Positions 1 to 10,768 of a stretch of 23,901 nt of DNA are shown one piece after another. The notes under the pieces were generated by a model, which did not search any database, had not been told where the DNA came from, and saw only the letters and a program-made list of their open reading frames with translations. Numbering within the stretch: the first letter of the stretch is position 1; every line of letters begins with the position of its first letter. The position numbers and the translations under genes are program-made. Where the stretch lies: contig NW_024468514.1 of NCBI RefSeq assembly GCF_001632365.1, positions 77,193 to 101,093 of the forward strand, read 5' to 3'. Source of the stretch: Laetiporus sulphureus 93-53. Lineage: Eukaryota > Basidiomycota > Agaricomycetes > Polyporales > Laetiporaceae.

Positions 1-708
1 TATGTCCACAAGACCTATGAACCATAAATAGTAAGTGCCACGTGCAACGTAAACTGTCACGTGACCATGAAGCGCTGAAACCGTAACAGTCTTCAAGATG
101 CCCCAAATTAACTGATTGACTTCGCATGGGATTCTACATCGCGGTCACGGAATTTTGACCTTGCAGCCCGCTCGCAGATATGACGACATTGCCCTCGTAC
201 TCCATGTCAATGCTGCACATTCTGGGAAGAACTGATGTCGTCGTTGTGCAGGAACGGTCGAGGACTCTTACAGACATGTAAGCTGTTATGTATAGTGGCC
301 TGAGGTCGAGAGAGCATGGACGGCCGGTGAAGGGGGGGGGGCTCGAAATAGTACACTAGCTCGTATGTTCTCCCTACATCAATGTATTTACAATGCGACT
401 ACAATAGTATACATGACGTCGGTGATATTGGACTGCATGCAAACTGAATGAAATATATTGCACACATTGGACGAGTATCCCCATCGTCGCCACACAACGG
501 AGTAATATATATTACTACATTTACTTTGTGCCGCACTCTGTCGTACGCTGTCACATTCATGGAAAACGACAATGTGCTCTGTTGTACACTGTTGTACCTG
601 CGGGAGATGACAGCATATGATATACAGGGGAAGTGGTGACACGGCTACCGATACGACATTGCCGATGTCGTACGATGTTGGTGGCAGGCATCTTCCTGAT
701 GTAGGGCC
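1..708. other. Non-coding stretch, no gene recognised
   Basis: No frame here reads like a conserved protein; the open frames between 388 and 642 are short, overlap on both strands and lack recognisable motifs. Two visible oddities are a run of ten G at 332-341 and a perfect 8-bp inverted repeat (652-659 and 665-672, loop of 5), which lies just upstream of the decayed frame at 709. The decamer cgacattgcc occurs at about 184 and again inside the hairpin at about 655. Confidence 0.6.
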
Positions 709-1047
709 ATGGGCAGCACCCTTGCCAGCCCCAGCACTGCTGAAAACTTTTTGTCCCTTCTCCCCTACACCTACCTCAGATACAAGTCTATAAATGCCAG
801 TGATCAGGAGAAGCTGGCGTAGATGATGTTGGCTGATGCTGCTCTCATCGGGCTGCCTGGCACTGGTGTAGGATGGTCGAACTGTCAGGAGTATGCCTGG
901 CTCTACTCCAAGATTACCGGCGGATGATGGACGGAGAAGACTGCCGTGACCGTCGGTGATTTCATGCAGTTCTTTGCTGAGGAGACGGTCACTGGCATAA
1001 AAAAGGGAGTGATTGCCTTAGCATACAGATTTGGTAACCTATTCTGA
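709..1047 (+). pseudogene. Decayed reading frame of unknown family with two internal stops
   Basis: From ATG 709 one frame gives a protein-like sequence interrupted by TAG at 820-822 and TGA at 925-927, ending at TGA 1045-1047. The segments on both sides of each stop look coding: the first contains SLLPYTYLRYKSINASDQEK, the second contains LIGLPGTGVGWSNCQEYAWL, the third contains VGDFMQFFAEETVTGIKKG. Both stops are one G-to-A change from TGG (Trp), so loss of a once intact gene by C:G-to-T:A mutation is plausible; this is inference. I do not recognise the family. A repeat-derived protein is possible. An alternative is that one or both stops lie in unrecognised introns, although no good donor/acceptor pair flanks them. 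Confidence 0.4.
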
Positions 1048-1790
1048 TTTCTCTGTTCTGCACGACTTGCTAGGTAGGGTCAGATGCTCCATAACAGTAG
1101 CCTATTGCATCGGGTGGGGTGCACAATGCATGCAGGACATTTTCTCTCCCTAGTTCCATAGTCGAACACAATCATTATGCATGCTCGTGAATTTTTCTAA
1201 ATACCGCTTTGTATGCCTCCTGCTGTTCTTATGTTGTATGTCTACACAATGCCTCTCACGTTTGAGGGTGCATAAGCGCTGCTTTAAGGTCTTAAGACAT
1301 AGATATGTGGTCTTTGCATAGGCTACGTAAAGTGCGCCCATATAGAAGAAGTCTCGATGCAAGATGGTCTGATGCACGGTCGAATCGGTGATACGAACCA
1401 AATTCTGGATGAACCACAGGGCCATACAGACTTGCCGAATATGTCACAATGAACAGCGTCATCACCTGCAGATTGGTAAGTAAGTTGCATGCTTTGCCAA
1501 GTATGTGTCATCCGACGTTCAGCACCGCCTTCGAGTCCAGCAGCTGCAGGCAGGTAGACATGCTGACAACTGCCGTGCGGGGAACCAAGCACAGGGGGAA
1601 CACATTGGTTTTCATAACGGGCCTATTGCCACATTTGTTCGTCATGAAGATGTAGGTGCCTGCTGGAAGCTTTTCAAACGACAGTATGAAATTAAGCATT
1701 GCCTTCAGGGCTAGTCGATAGGCACAGTGTACGACTGCGGGAACGAGATCAGAGAAACACATTGCATTAGTACCGTTCCCTCCTGAGCTA
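1048..1790. other. Gap between decayed frame and orphan gene
   Basis: No gene can be supported. Short frames exist on both strands. The best is a minus-strand frame from 1813 to 1508, directly downstream of the orphan gene, with a possible spliced continuation to about 1335. It has no recognised domain and a weak donor, so it is not annotated as a gene. Confidence 0.5.
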
Positions 1791-2831
1791 TTATGAGACA
1801 GTCGCCTGCCCATTTGGGACCGCCTGTAGACTCATCTCCATGAGTCTCGTCATATTCATCTTTCCCATGATGAAGTCCTTCCAAAATTGAATAGCTGCCA
1901 CAAGCTCGTTGCGCCCTTGGAGTATGGAGTCTACACCAAGCTCGCTTAGGACGTTCGCGATTTCTGGTTGGCTTGCTGCCGACCGAGCAGAAGCCATGGC
2001 GCATGTGTGGGCATCGTTCTGGCTGAGCAGCTCTGCATATAGCAATCTCATCTTCTCCAGCCTTTTGACCGCCTCCTGCACGACGTAGACATTGTCTGGG
2101 TCATCGAGAGTGAAGGATTCGGACAAAGACTCTTGGATGTGATCGTAGCCATGGGCTTGCCCCAGATTGGTGCAGTTGGAGGGCGAATGGCCCCAATGGG
2201 CCAGGGCGTGTAAGATGTCACCTACATGCGAGTGTGATTTCGACCTCGTGTGCGCCCTGTCAGAGGCCTCAGCCAGCCGCTGCTGCTGCATCCTCGCAAC
2301 ATGTCTGCTCATCATCACAGCCATGACCACAAAGGCCATCTGCTCACCTGCCTCCTGCACTGCCCAGTCACGTGCAAAGTGCAGCGCCTCATCGTGCATC
2401 CAGTCCTGGGGGGAAGTCCTCCGGACGAGGAGCTGGAGGTAGGTCACAACTGGGCATATACGGTCCTTGTGGAGCCAGTCCACACACTCATTGGCCAGCA
2501 GCCACTCTGGGTACTGGCAATCAAAGTCGAGATCCTCTCCTTTCAGCTGCTTGTGGAAGGCACTGGAGTTGCCCAAGAGCACGCTCGCCGACATTACAGT
2601 GGCTCTGGTCGAGGACTGCTTGAACCTGGCATCAAGCCAGCGTGCGATGCCGAAGACCTCGGCAGCAGTGACCAGAAGCTGCGGCAGCATCGGCGGGCCA
2701 TCTCCTGGGCATGGGAGACAGAGGGATGGGGTGAGTTCTGGGTCTGTCCAGAGAGCTTTGACGTCGTCGAGACTGGCAATCCTTTTAGCCAGTGTTGAGA
2801 GCCTCGTATAGACTTCGTCTTCAACAGTCAT
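1791..2831 (-). CDS. Orphan intronless protein, 346 aa
   Basis: A single uninterrupted frame of 346 codons starts at ATG 2829-2831 and stops at 1791-1793. An in-frame ATG 26 codons upstream (2909) would only add a low-complexity HTHTHT segment from a GT-rich tract, so the inner start (MTVEDEVYTRL) was preferred. The protein looks soluble and mostly helical. It has an acidic amphipathic N-terminus, a Pro/Cys patch (LCLPCPGDGPP) near residue 45, a Met-rich hydrophobic stretch (FVVMAVMMSRHVARM) near residue 170, and a helical Arg/Leu/Glu-rich C-terminal half. No signal peptide or catalytic motif is visible and I do not recognise a family. It has no introns, unlike the intact genes on the right, and sits beside decayed sequence. 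It could therefore be a lineage-specific gene or a protein of a mobile element. The long open frame with non-repetitive composition is the main support. Confidence 0.55.
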   Translation of the reverse strand: MTVEDEVYTRLSTLAKRIASLDDVKALWTDPELTPSLCLPCPGDGPPMLPQLLVTAAEVFGIARWLDARFKQSSTRATVMSASVLLGNSSAFHKQLKGEDLDFDCQYPEWLLANECVDWLHKDRICPVVTYLQLLVRRTSPQDWMHDEALHFARDWAVQEAGEQMAFVVMAVMMSRHVARMQQQRLAEASDRAHTRSKSHSHVGDILHALAHWGHSPSNCTNLGQAHGYDHIQESLSESFTLDDPDNVYVVQEAVKRLEKMRLLYAELLSQNDAHTCAMASARSAASQPEIANVLSELGVDSILQGRNELVAAIQFWKDFIMGKMNMTRLMEMSLQAVPNGQATVS

Positions 2832-3290
2832 TACCGATGCACTGTTCGTGTGCGTATGTGTGTGGTAGATAAAATGACGAGCGAGCGAGTTGAGCAAGAT
2901 GAGCACCAAGACGCAAAAAGCATTCGATGTAGGTGGTTGGTTTGGAGAGATTCGGGACGTAAGAGATCACTGGTGTAGGGTATTTTAAAGGAGTCAAACC
3001 ATTTGTCACGCTGTGCAGTCAGCTATCAGGCGATAAGGGCCACTAACTGACGTGCATCATAACTCTTAGCGCTCAGTTACGGACGACGCAGAAATGTGAC
3101 TGGTGTGATGTTAGTGTGACATTGCGTGACAGATGAGTCCCCGGAACATTTGCTCTAGCTGTGCAGTAAGCGCGCGTCTGGCCTACTTCCTGCTTGGTGA
3201 TGCCCCTTTAGGCGACAAACAGTACTTTCTTGACTTAATGTGTCTTGTCGTGCCGCTTAGAACAATATGAGCATACCGTGTTCATTCACC
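2832..3290. other. Intergenic, upstream of orphan gene and AKR relic
   Basis: It contains the 5' region of the minus-strand orphan gene, including a GT-rich microsatellite-like tract near 2845-2862. No convincing TATA box was found, and no aldo/keto reductase N-terminal sequence is visible before 3290, which suggests the relic downstream is truncated at its 5' side. Confidence 0.5.
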
Positions 3291-3861
3291 TCTGCAGAGA
3301 CCCTCCATGCATCCTAATCAGTGCACTCCAAGTCGAGTACCCACTTGTCATGCTCAACATTGACGACGACAAGATCGGTCTCCTCAAGGCTTAGACCGCT
3401 AGAGAGCTCAACATCACAATCGTCACATACTCCCCTTTCGGGCACAGCTCGCTGATCGGACAATATGTCAGTTCACCTTCCGTTTCCCGCCTTCTTCTGG
3501 CCGTTTGATGCTGACTAAAGAATCAAACTGCAGAGACCTCCTGCGAGGATGATTTCAGATACACGGTGCTGCAATATGTGACTGGACTGCCAATGGCTAC
3601 ATGCTCAATTGGACTGAGTATACTCGTCTTGACAGATACTCGAAGGAGAACTTTCCGAAGATCTTAAAGCTCACCGATGGGCTAAAACAACCTGAAGTGC
3701 GGCGCAATACCACAGCAGGACAGGTCTCGCTCTCATGGGTTCTCGCACAAGGGCTGGACATCATACCTATTCCCATTACGACAAAGATCAAGATGTTTGC
3801 TCTCTTCGTGGGCAAACAGGAGCAAAGAAAGTTGCTGATCTTGACCCACTCGAGCATCTGA
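3291..3861 (+). pseudogene. Aldo/keto reductase relic (broken)
   Basis: The frame from 3317 reads ISALQVEYPLVM then IGLLKA, a TAG stop at 3392-3394, and then TARELNITIVTYSPFGHSSL. This is the typical C-terminal half of an NADPH-dependent aldo/keto reductase of the yakc/pyridoxal reductase kind, whose family pattern is LxxARELGIxxVAYSPLGRG. After a plausible intron (3467-3533) come CEDDFR in one frame and RYSKENFPKIL, AGQVSLSWVLAQGLDIIPIP in another (3634-3786). The N-terminal half of the barrel, with the catalytic Tyr and Lys region, is absent. A 1-2 nt shift separates the SAETLHA segment (about 3291-3312) from the next block. After IPIPITTKIK the frame no longer matches the usual C-terminus, although a shifted frame (VADLDPLEHLKEN, about 3823-3861) does. 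The in-frame stop, shifts and missing N-terminus mark it as non-functional. An unusual intron could explain one break but not all of them. Confidence 0.7.
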
Positions 3862-6800
3862 AAGAGAATTCGGCGCAGCACATATGAAGCTTATATTGGT
3901 CAAACATGCTCAGGAGTGGCATCCCAAGATGTGTCGAAGAGTTGCGCAGCGAGTAATTGCTAACCGTGAGAAAGATTGAGAGGTCTTCGTCCTCTCAAGT
4001 TCCACAAGTGTGATCACGGCACACTGATTGACCTTCCTGCTCATCGGCGATGACGTAGCATTCGCTTGCACTCACGGGATGACTTCGGTCGTGGTACACT
4101 CGCCATGCTGCTTAGTTCATGGGTTTTTATAAAATCAACAACGTCGTGATGGAAATTCTCGAGTACTAGATTGTTGGCATGCGCATTCTAGATATATGGA
4201 GCGAGTAAGTGATCCTGCCGTTGATCAACTCGCTCCCCTACCTGCTTCAATCATGCTGCCATGTCGCTTAAGTTTCTCTCCTGGTTCTTCTACGTGTTGC
4301 CGCCTTGCTCTCTTCGTTGCGTGATATGTTTGGACATTGCAGAGATCATAAACTATGACTATTCGAGTAGAATTGCATTACAATGATATTCTTGCAATCA
4401 TAGGCCAGATCTCATAATCATTGTCAAAAATCATAAACTATCCTATGCACCCTGAACAGGATTATAATGCGTGATAATCGCTCGCGGCAATTCATCCGAA
4501 CGGCCGACCTTACAAGCCACTATAACCTTGAGGAGGGGAGGGGGGGTCTTGTACCGATATATGTTATAGTAGTAGGCCAAAAGGGTCATGGTAAATTACC
4601 TTGCGACTGCAAGGTTTCTCCCGGGGCACAATTGTGACGCGATTTTGGCGCAGGCAAAGTTGGCCTTGTTTGTGTCCTTCCATGCCCTTCTATTCCTTAC
4701 CATTTTCGTTCAGACACACTCTGCCCTGTTGCCACTGACGTCATTCGGTATATTATAATATAGCTGCACATCTTCTCCGTGCATTATATGCATTAACTGC
4801 ATCTTCTAGTTATACTGATCTCTTTCGTTGTCGTTTCCTGCCCACCTGTCAATGGTCTGGAAAATCATTTCACATATTATATACTGTATGCATTCCTCTG
4901 TCACACATACTGCGTATCATTCCTGAGCATCGTCCAGCACGCTGTTGTCTCTTGAGCTTGAATGATGATCCTTCGCACTAGTCATTCATCTTCGATGGAC
5001 AATTTGCTCGTTGTGAGGCTGATGGAACATTTCCTCATCGAGATCCCTCAATATCCGTATGATTATGTCCATGCCGAAGCTACGCGAAAGTGCAATGTAG
5101 AGGTTGAACAGACTACTAAGCTTTCCTGCCGAAGGCTTCGCGATATCGATGAGAACATATAAAACTGTTTGCTCTTGAGAATGGTAATCCGTCAAAGCGC
5201 GTCTCTCATGATCACTTGTTACATGCCAGTTCTTCACACATATTCTCTTAAACATACTAATCTATACTAATTCAGCCAAAAAATCCTCATCATTAGACTG
5301 TCTTCAACATTCAACACATCTCTACCACAATCATCCTTCATCCCTGTAGCTCTCACCTTCAGTCGCAAGGTCTGCTGCCGGCGACATATCTCATCGATAC
5401 TATCTTGAAAGCCACACGTGCGCTCCCGCCAAGCCATAGTTACGCGTTGCCTTGCGCCGCCTCTTTCTTGCCTTCCACCACCGCCACGACCATCTCCCTC
5501 TGTGCTTCACGGTGTTCTCTACTTTGCATTTCATGTCGAGCCGTGCGCTTGCTCATCATTCGGGACGATGCCGCCGGTATCTCGCAGAGCACACCCTACT
5601 CTACTAAGACACGTTGATAGAGCGCGATAACAAACCCTTCTTCGTACGCGTCTCAGTTTGTGCTGGTCACGCTGACCCTCGATAGTACCCTCAAATTGCG
5701 CCACCGCACTTCTGGTCGGAATATCGCCGGTGCATGCCTGGGAGGGTGGAGCTAATACAGGGTATAAAACGGCCGTTAACAGGCTGGCAGACCTCTTCCC
5801 GAACGCCCTCTCGCTGTGTCTGCATAGTGCTTCCGGGCTGGGCCTTGGTGCTGTAGAACGGTTCACTCTTTGCCTCTGATCTATCGACTCTCTGTCTGGG
5901 CGTGTATATGTATGCAGCGTTGTGTAGACCTCGCTGCAGACCGGTCTGTTATCGTTGACTGGACCCATCAACATTCAATTGCTTCGCTTTCGCAAGCGAT
6001 CATACGCAAGCCGTGCATGATGGGGTTCACGAGCTCTGGCGATATACGAATTCTCCCATCGGATATCTGAATGGTTCTATCTCGAACAAACTCTACGACG
6101 TGTGTGATGCGGTAGACACGAAGGGCCAAGGCGGCTGCGGGATGTCACAAAGGGTGCGTGAAGTCACATCTGATGGAGTTTTGTCCTTCTACGTGATCAT
6201 CAATTTCGGTCGTCGAGTGATACTGCAGAACAAGGATTTCGTTTGGACAGGTCAGATCATGCTTTGATTACGCAATGTTGAGAAGCAGGCATTCTGATGT
6301 CCCATACCCTTTACCCATCAACTCATAGGAACAGACGCAGCTGCCGGCCTTGCAGATGCCGCGCACACATGCATCAGCATGCGATAGAAGTGTAAGCAGA
6401 AACTTTAGGGCGCTCATTACGTACTTGAGCGGCAAGTCAAGGACGTGCTACTCGGCGCCCGCGCCAAATGAAGGTGAGTATCAATACTCGTTCCCACCTT
6501 CGGACACTTCACTTAGCGCTACGCGAATTTACTAGATTTACTGGCGGGCATGCGGCATGCGCATGGTTTTGGATACTCGTCCTATGCCGTTGTACGTTCC
6601 TTGTACCGTAGCGCATACGACAATACAAGACATTGTGCTGGAACAGTGCTCTGAGATATTCGTCGGCCAGTCGCGTGAACACCAGCGTGACACCATAGAA
6701 AGGTATTTCCAAACTCTACCCCTTCTTCTTCTACGCTGAGCGTAATAGCCTCCACTTAGAAACAACCGCTGCCGAGGTCGCGTATTGAACCCGGTCATTC

Positions 6801-7595
6801 CCTTGCTTCGATAGTTGCCCATGATCAACCACGGAGGCCATGACCTTATCGGATAGAGTATGGATATTGACTTTGGGGTCCATCATAGACGCGTTTTTAA
6901 CGCGGACTTGCGATCTGCGCTGAATCTCCCATTCGATGCCATGCTCGCTTCTCCAACTATTGCCCCGTCAAGCTGCACACTCATGCCTTCTTGTATGTGA
7001 TTTGTCCACCGTCATGCGAGAGCTAACCACATATTGATGTACCATCTAGAGTGAACACCGTTCTAGCCAATCCACCGCTTCACAAATCGGTTATGCCGAA
7101 GGGTGGGCTCAGTTTAGACTTCGACTTGCGGGCGAACTCGGGGCATTTCACACGGAGCTGCTAGCCAACCATTCAGTACGGAGGTTCTTCCTCGTCATGC
7201 TGATGTCAACGATCATCTTTCGCGGTCGAGATGGGTCTCATGCCCATTCCCCGGCGGTTCCTTGGCGGTTCCAGTAGGGTTCGACGATGTGTGTAAATGT
7301 CTGTTTGGCTGCACCGGCGATTGCCGAAGTGACGCTCCTGAACCTTCCTGAACCTGGGCTGTGTTCGCCTCTGCGGGGCTTGCCTCTTCTGGCAGAACCG
7401 TCCAGTTTTCTGGTGGGCCGCATTGGGACGAGATCGATATGTGCGTGCGCAGGTCGTCAGAGGTCGTCGGGCTCCACCGTACAAATTCCAGGCTGGCCCC
7501 ATGGGCCCCCGCACCACTTGCACCCGAGTCTCCCCCTCCCACGGCATCTCTGCTTTGGACCATCACTATCCACACCCGCTTATCCATCTACACAA
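3862..7595. other. Long gene-poor stretch (about 3.7 kb)
   Basis: No gene can be supported on either strand. All open frames are under about 150 codons, mutually overlapping, and lack recognisable motifs or splice-linked continuation. The sequence from about 4130 to 5400 is noticeably AT-richer than the gene-bearing parts, with a G-rich run at about 4531-4547. The last 100 bases before 7596 are pyrimidine-rich (CCCTCCCAC, CCATCACTATCC), which fits a 5' leader of the carboxylesterase gene. I could not identify long terminal repeats, terminal inverted repeats or a reverse transcriptase. Confidence 0.5.
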
Positions 7596-9821
7596 ATGCC
7601 TGCTATGATTCCAAAACTAAACCCCGTGCAAGAGCCGGTGGTCGTCCATGAAGCCCTCGATACCACGTTCACGGGCATCGTCCATCCTATATCTACCCCT
7701 GACGCTCCCGTTCACCAATTCCGCGGGATCAAATACGCTAATATTCCAGCACGCTTTCGCCAGTCGAGATTACACACTTCATATCCCGCACAGACTGACG
7801 CAACTCATTTCGGGTGAGCATACCTCCCTTCATCTTTGTTCCGGCCTGAGCGTCTAATTCATTTGTTGCAGCCCAATATGCCCTCAGCCGAGATATGATG
7901 GCTATGAAGCTGAACTCTTTGGCATCCCTGCCGACGAGCTTCCTCATCAAAACCTAAAACAAAGTGAATTTGGATGTCTCAACTTGAACATCACACGGCC
8001 TGGAGATGCAACCCCCGACTTGAACCTGCCAGTTATGGTATGGGTACATGGGTGAGCACACTGCGTACTGGAGTAAGGAGGTTCATCGACAGGAGATGTA
8101 GCGGCGGCAATCGCGGCTCCGGATCGAGCTGGGTATATGATGGAGGATCTCTCGTACAGAAAAGCATGATTGTCGGCAAGCCAGTCATCATGGTGTCCTT
8201 CATGTACGTTCTCCTTTGCATATGTCAGATGTTGCGCGCCATATTCACTCTGAACTCAGTTACCGGCTCGGCTTGCTCGGCTTCGCAGCTAGTCCCGCCT
8301 TGCGTGAGGACAACAAGGCTGCAGGAGACGAAGGAGTTGGTAATTATGGTACACCTGTTGTTTCTCTAATCCTGTCAGGCTACCGTTCTGACATTGCTCT
8401 CAGGCCTCCGTGACCAGCGGAGAGCCCTCGAGTGGGTTTATCACTTCATCCCAGAATTTGGGGGCGACCCGTCGAACATCACCTTTTTCGGGGAGTCGAC
8501 GGGCGCGGCCGACATCGTCTGCCACCTCCATTCCGCCGCGAACGAAAAGCACCCGCTGTTCAAACGTGCGATTATCCAGAGCGCAATCGTGGAGTGTGAG
8601 GTCCCCACGGTGCACGCCGCTGGAGCGCAGCTGTCGAAATATATGTCTGCGCTGTGCCTTCACAGCATCGACGACCTGCGGGTAGTGGAGGTTGAGAAGC
8701 TCGTCTCCGTTGATCAGCATCTGCGAGCGACGAACGACGGGACCTTCTTCTGCAGGCACTTCACGGGCTCGTTAGTCCTCGATGAACAGCAGGAGCATCA
8801 TCACCATCCATATGTACACCTCTCGTCTAACCTCCGTCATGATGATCACGCTATCGAGGACAGCCGCGGTCTACAGGTGCTAAGGCATTCCCACTGGCTG
8901 CAGAGCTCAAATCGCTTGCGTGTATCGTCTCGCTCACGGTCGCGGCCTCGGCATGCGCACATGTGTCACCAGTCCATCATGATCGGCGACTGCAGTGACG
9001 AGTCCCTGCTCTGGTCACTTACTGCATCCCTATGGTCAGCAACTGCGGTCGAACGGCGCGTCCGCGCGATCTGCCAGTCATTGAGCAAGGCCAACGTACT
9101 TCTGCGGGCGTATGACATTCACCCACATCTGCCGCCAGATGAGCTTCACGCACGAGTACTGGAGCTCATCAACGATTCGCGGTTTGCATGGCCGACGGAG
9201 TGCATCGCGGCCTGCGCAAAGCGAGAACGCGGCGGTAAGGGAGTGTGGAGATACGTGTTTGATCAGGAAGGCCCTGCCCGGGGCGTCCCGCACCATGCAG
9301 TCGACCTCATATACCTCTTTGACAATGTTCCGCAACCAAGTCCGACTCCAAAATGTTCGTCCAAGCCCACCTGCATGCCTGCGATATGCCCTGCGATATG
9401 CGACGCAGATGACGAGGACGAGGACGCAATGCGTCTTATACCCAAGCGAGTCGAGGAGCCGTCAGACTCGGACGACGCTGAGGCCAGCTCAAGCTCTGAC
9501 TCGGACGTTTCCACGGATAGCGGGTACTTCGAGGACTGGGGCGTTCCCGCCGTGGATACCTACGCCTACACGCGTGTACGCGACGCGGTGCAGGAAAGAT
9601 GGATCACGTTCGCGTATGGCGAGTCGCCGTGGCGTGAGGATAAGGTGTACGTCTTCGGGCCGGAGGGGGAGGTCGGCGAGCGATCGATGAGCATCTTCCA
9701 GGGTCGTCGGCGGACGCAGCTGTGGAAGGAGGCGCTCGAGCCGCTTGGGATGCCCATTGTCCAGAAGGTCGGCACGGAGCTGTGCAACGGTCCTCCTCTC
9801 CCGTCGTGTGGGAGGTTTTGA
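7596..9821 (+). CDS. Type-B carboxylesterase/lipase-fold hydrolase, 668 aa, 5 exons
   Basis: Exons: 7596-7813, 7872-8051, 8102-8203, 8260-8348, 8404-9821; introns of 50-58 nt, all GT...AG. Joining them gives 668 codons in the alpha/beta-hydrolase carboxylesterase B family, which hydrolyses carboxylic esters. The N-terminal strand (VHQFRGIKYA) is followed by the oxyanion-hole HGGG at about residues 132-135 (split by intron 2), YRLGLLGF, and the nucleophile elbow FGESTG with Ser228. The charge-relay acid is probably Glu396 (IGDCSDES) and the His is His494 (HAVDLIYLFDN). There is no clear signal peptide, so an intracellular protein is likely. Two insertions are unusual: a His/Arg/Ser-rich loop at about 325-385, and an acidic Ser/Asp patch at about 530-570 (DADDEDEDAM, SSSSDSDVSTDS). 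Both are continuous in frame and lack good splice sites. The start ATG 7596 is the first in frame after the pyrimidine-rich leader; ATG 7605 is an alternative. The substrate cannot be inferred. Confidence 0.9.
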
Positions 9822-10768
9822 AACGGAAGATACCCTTCGACAAGTATTTCCGTGATGCATATTGTTCTGAAATGCTCTGTTATGCCTAGGTTTTCACTCC
9901 TCTATCTCGCATGTGATCCACCAGCATCTATGTTTTCGATTGCACTCCCCATCCTGATTTATTTGTATGCCATATTTTTCTTCCATCAACAACATATTTC
10001 TCTAGCGTATACGTTTTGGAATGTATCAATTAGCTCGGAAGGTTCAGAATATACAAGTAATTCTGTTTGTATGCGATCAGCCTGAGCGGCTCTGCTGCTG
10101 TGGCCGTCCCAGTTCAACGGTGCACCTACATGCTCACAGTCCACGTGCTCTGCTTCTCCTACGGCGTAAGCTGCACACAAAACGTATTCCTTATCCGCTT
10201 ACCAGGACGCATTCGTCGGGCACGGAAAATGGCCTATAGTAGGACTTAACGACTTCTTGCCGTTTGCATGAGCTTTCAGAAGGAACGAGGAGGATTACAT
10301 GCTCCCAGTGAGGTGTGAACTCAAGAAGCGCATACATTGTGTGGTTGATAAGGCCCACTCTAACGCGGCATGGGGCGCTCGCCGCTAAGCGCATACAGTC
10401 ACCACCTCTGCCTCGGACGTTTCGCATCAAGTCCATTCTTTCCAACATACGGGCGATTGTATCATCTTGCACGAAGCCAGTCCAAGTTCTCGGATATTCA
10501 ACACAACTCGGAGACTTCGTGTTACGAGATAGGGTCTTAGTGGGAGATGGTCCGCCGGACTGCTACTCTCGTGCATTACAGGTTAGTGGTATATTGAGTG
10601 TAAGTTCGAGAGCAACAATCCTCAATGGATTCATGGACGCGACGCAGCGCGACGAGGACGCGAATACACCAGATCACATGGTCGCGCTAGATCATGTGCA
10701 TCTTTTTTGACAGATCGCGCAAGCGCCTCCTTTTTCTTGGGGTCATATTGGGTTACTCGGCGCAAAAA
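9822..10768. other. Intergenic, 3' of esterase and upstream of SHMT
   Basis: It holds the 3' flank of the esterase and the promoter side of the SHMT gene. The longest frame (plus strand, 10315-10710) and a minus-strand frame (10191-10472) overlap each other and have no recognisable motif. An in-frame ATG at 10694 would extend SHMT by 25 residues (CIFFDRSRKRLLF...), but the sequence looks like leader rather than a typical targeting peptide. No clear TATA box was seen. Confidence 0.5.

Noticed and set aside
652..672. Perfect hairpin tacgacat/atgtcgta as a terminator or transposon end
   Set aside because: It is only 8-bp arms, unmatched elsewhere as a terminal repeat, and eukaryotic genes do not use such terminators. 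Only described.
1323..1813. Minus-strand frame downstream of the orphan gene (SFEKLPAGTYIFMTNKCGN... with a possible exon VMTLFIVTYSASLYG...)
   Set aside because: A beta-trefoil-like start was considered from LPAGTY. The donor is weak, no start or second motif is visible, and it lies directly behind another stop, so support is too thin.
10191..10472. Minus-strand frame of 93 codons upstream of SHMT
   Set aside because: No recognised motif, it begins at a non-ATG codon, and overlaps an unrelated plus-strand frame.
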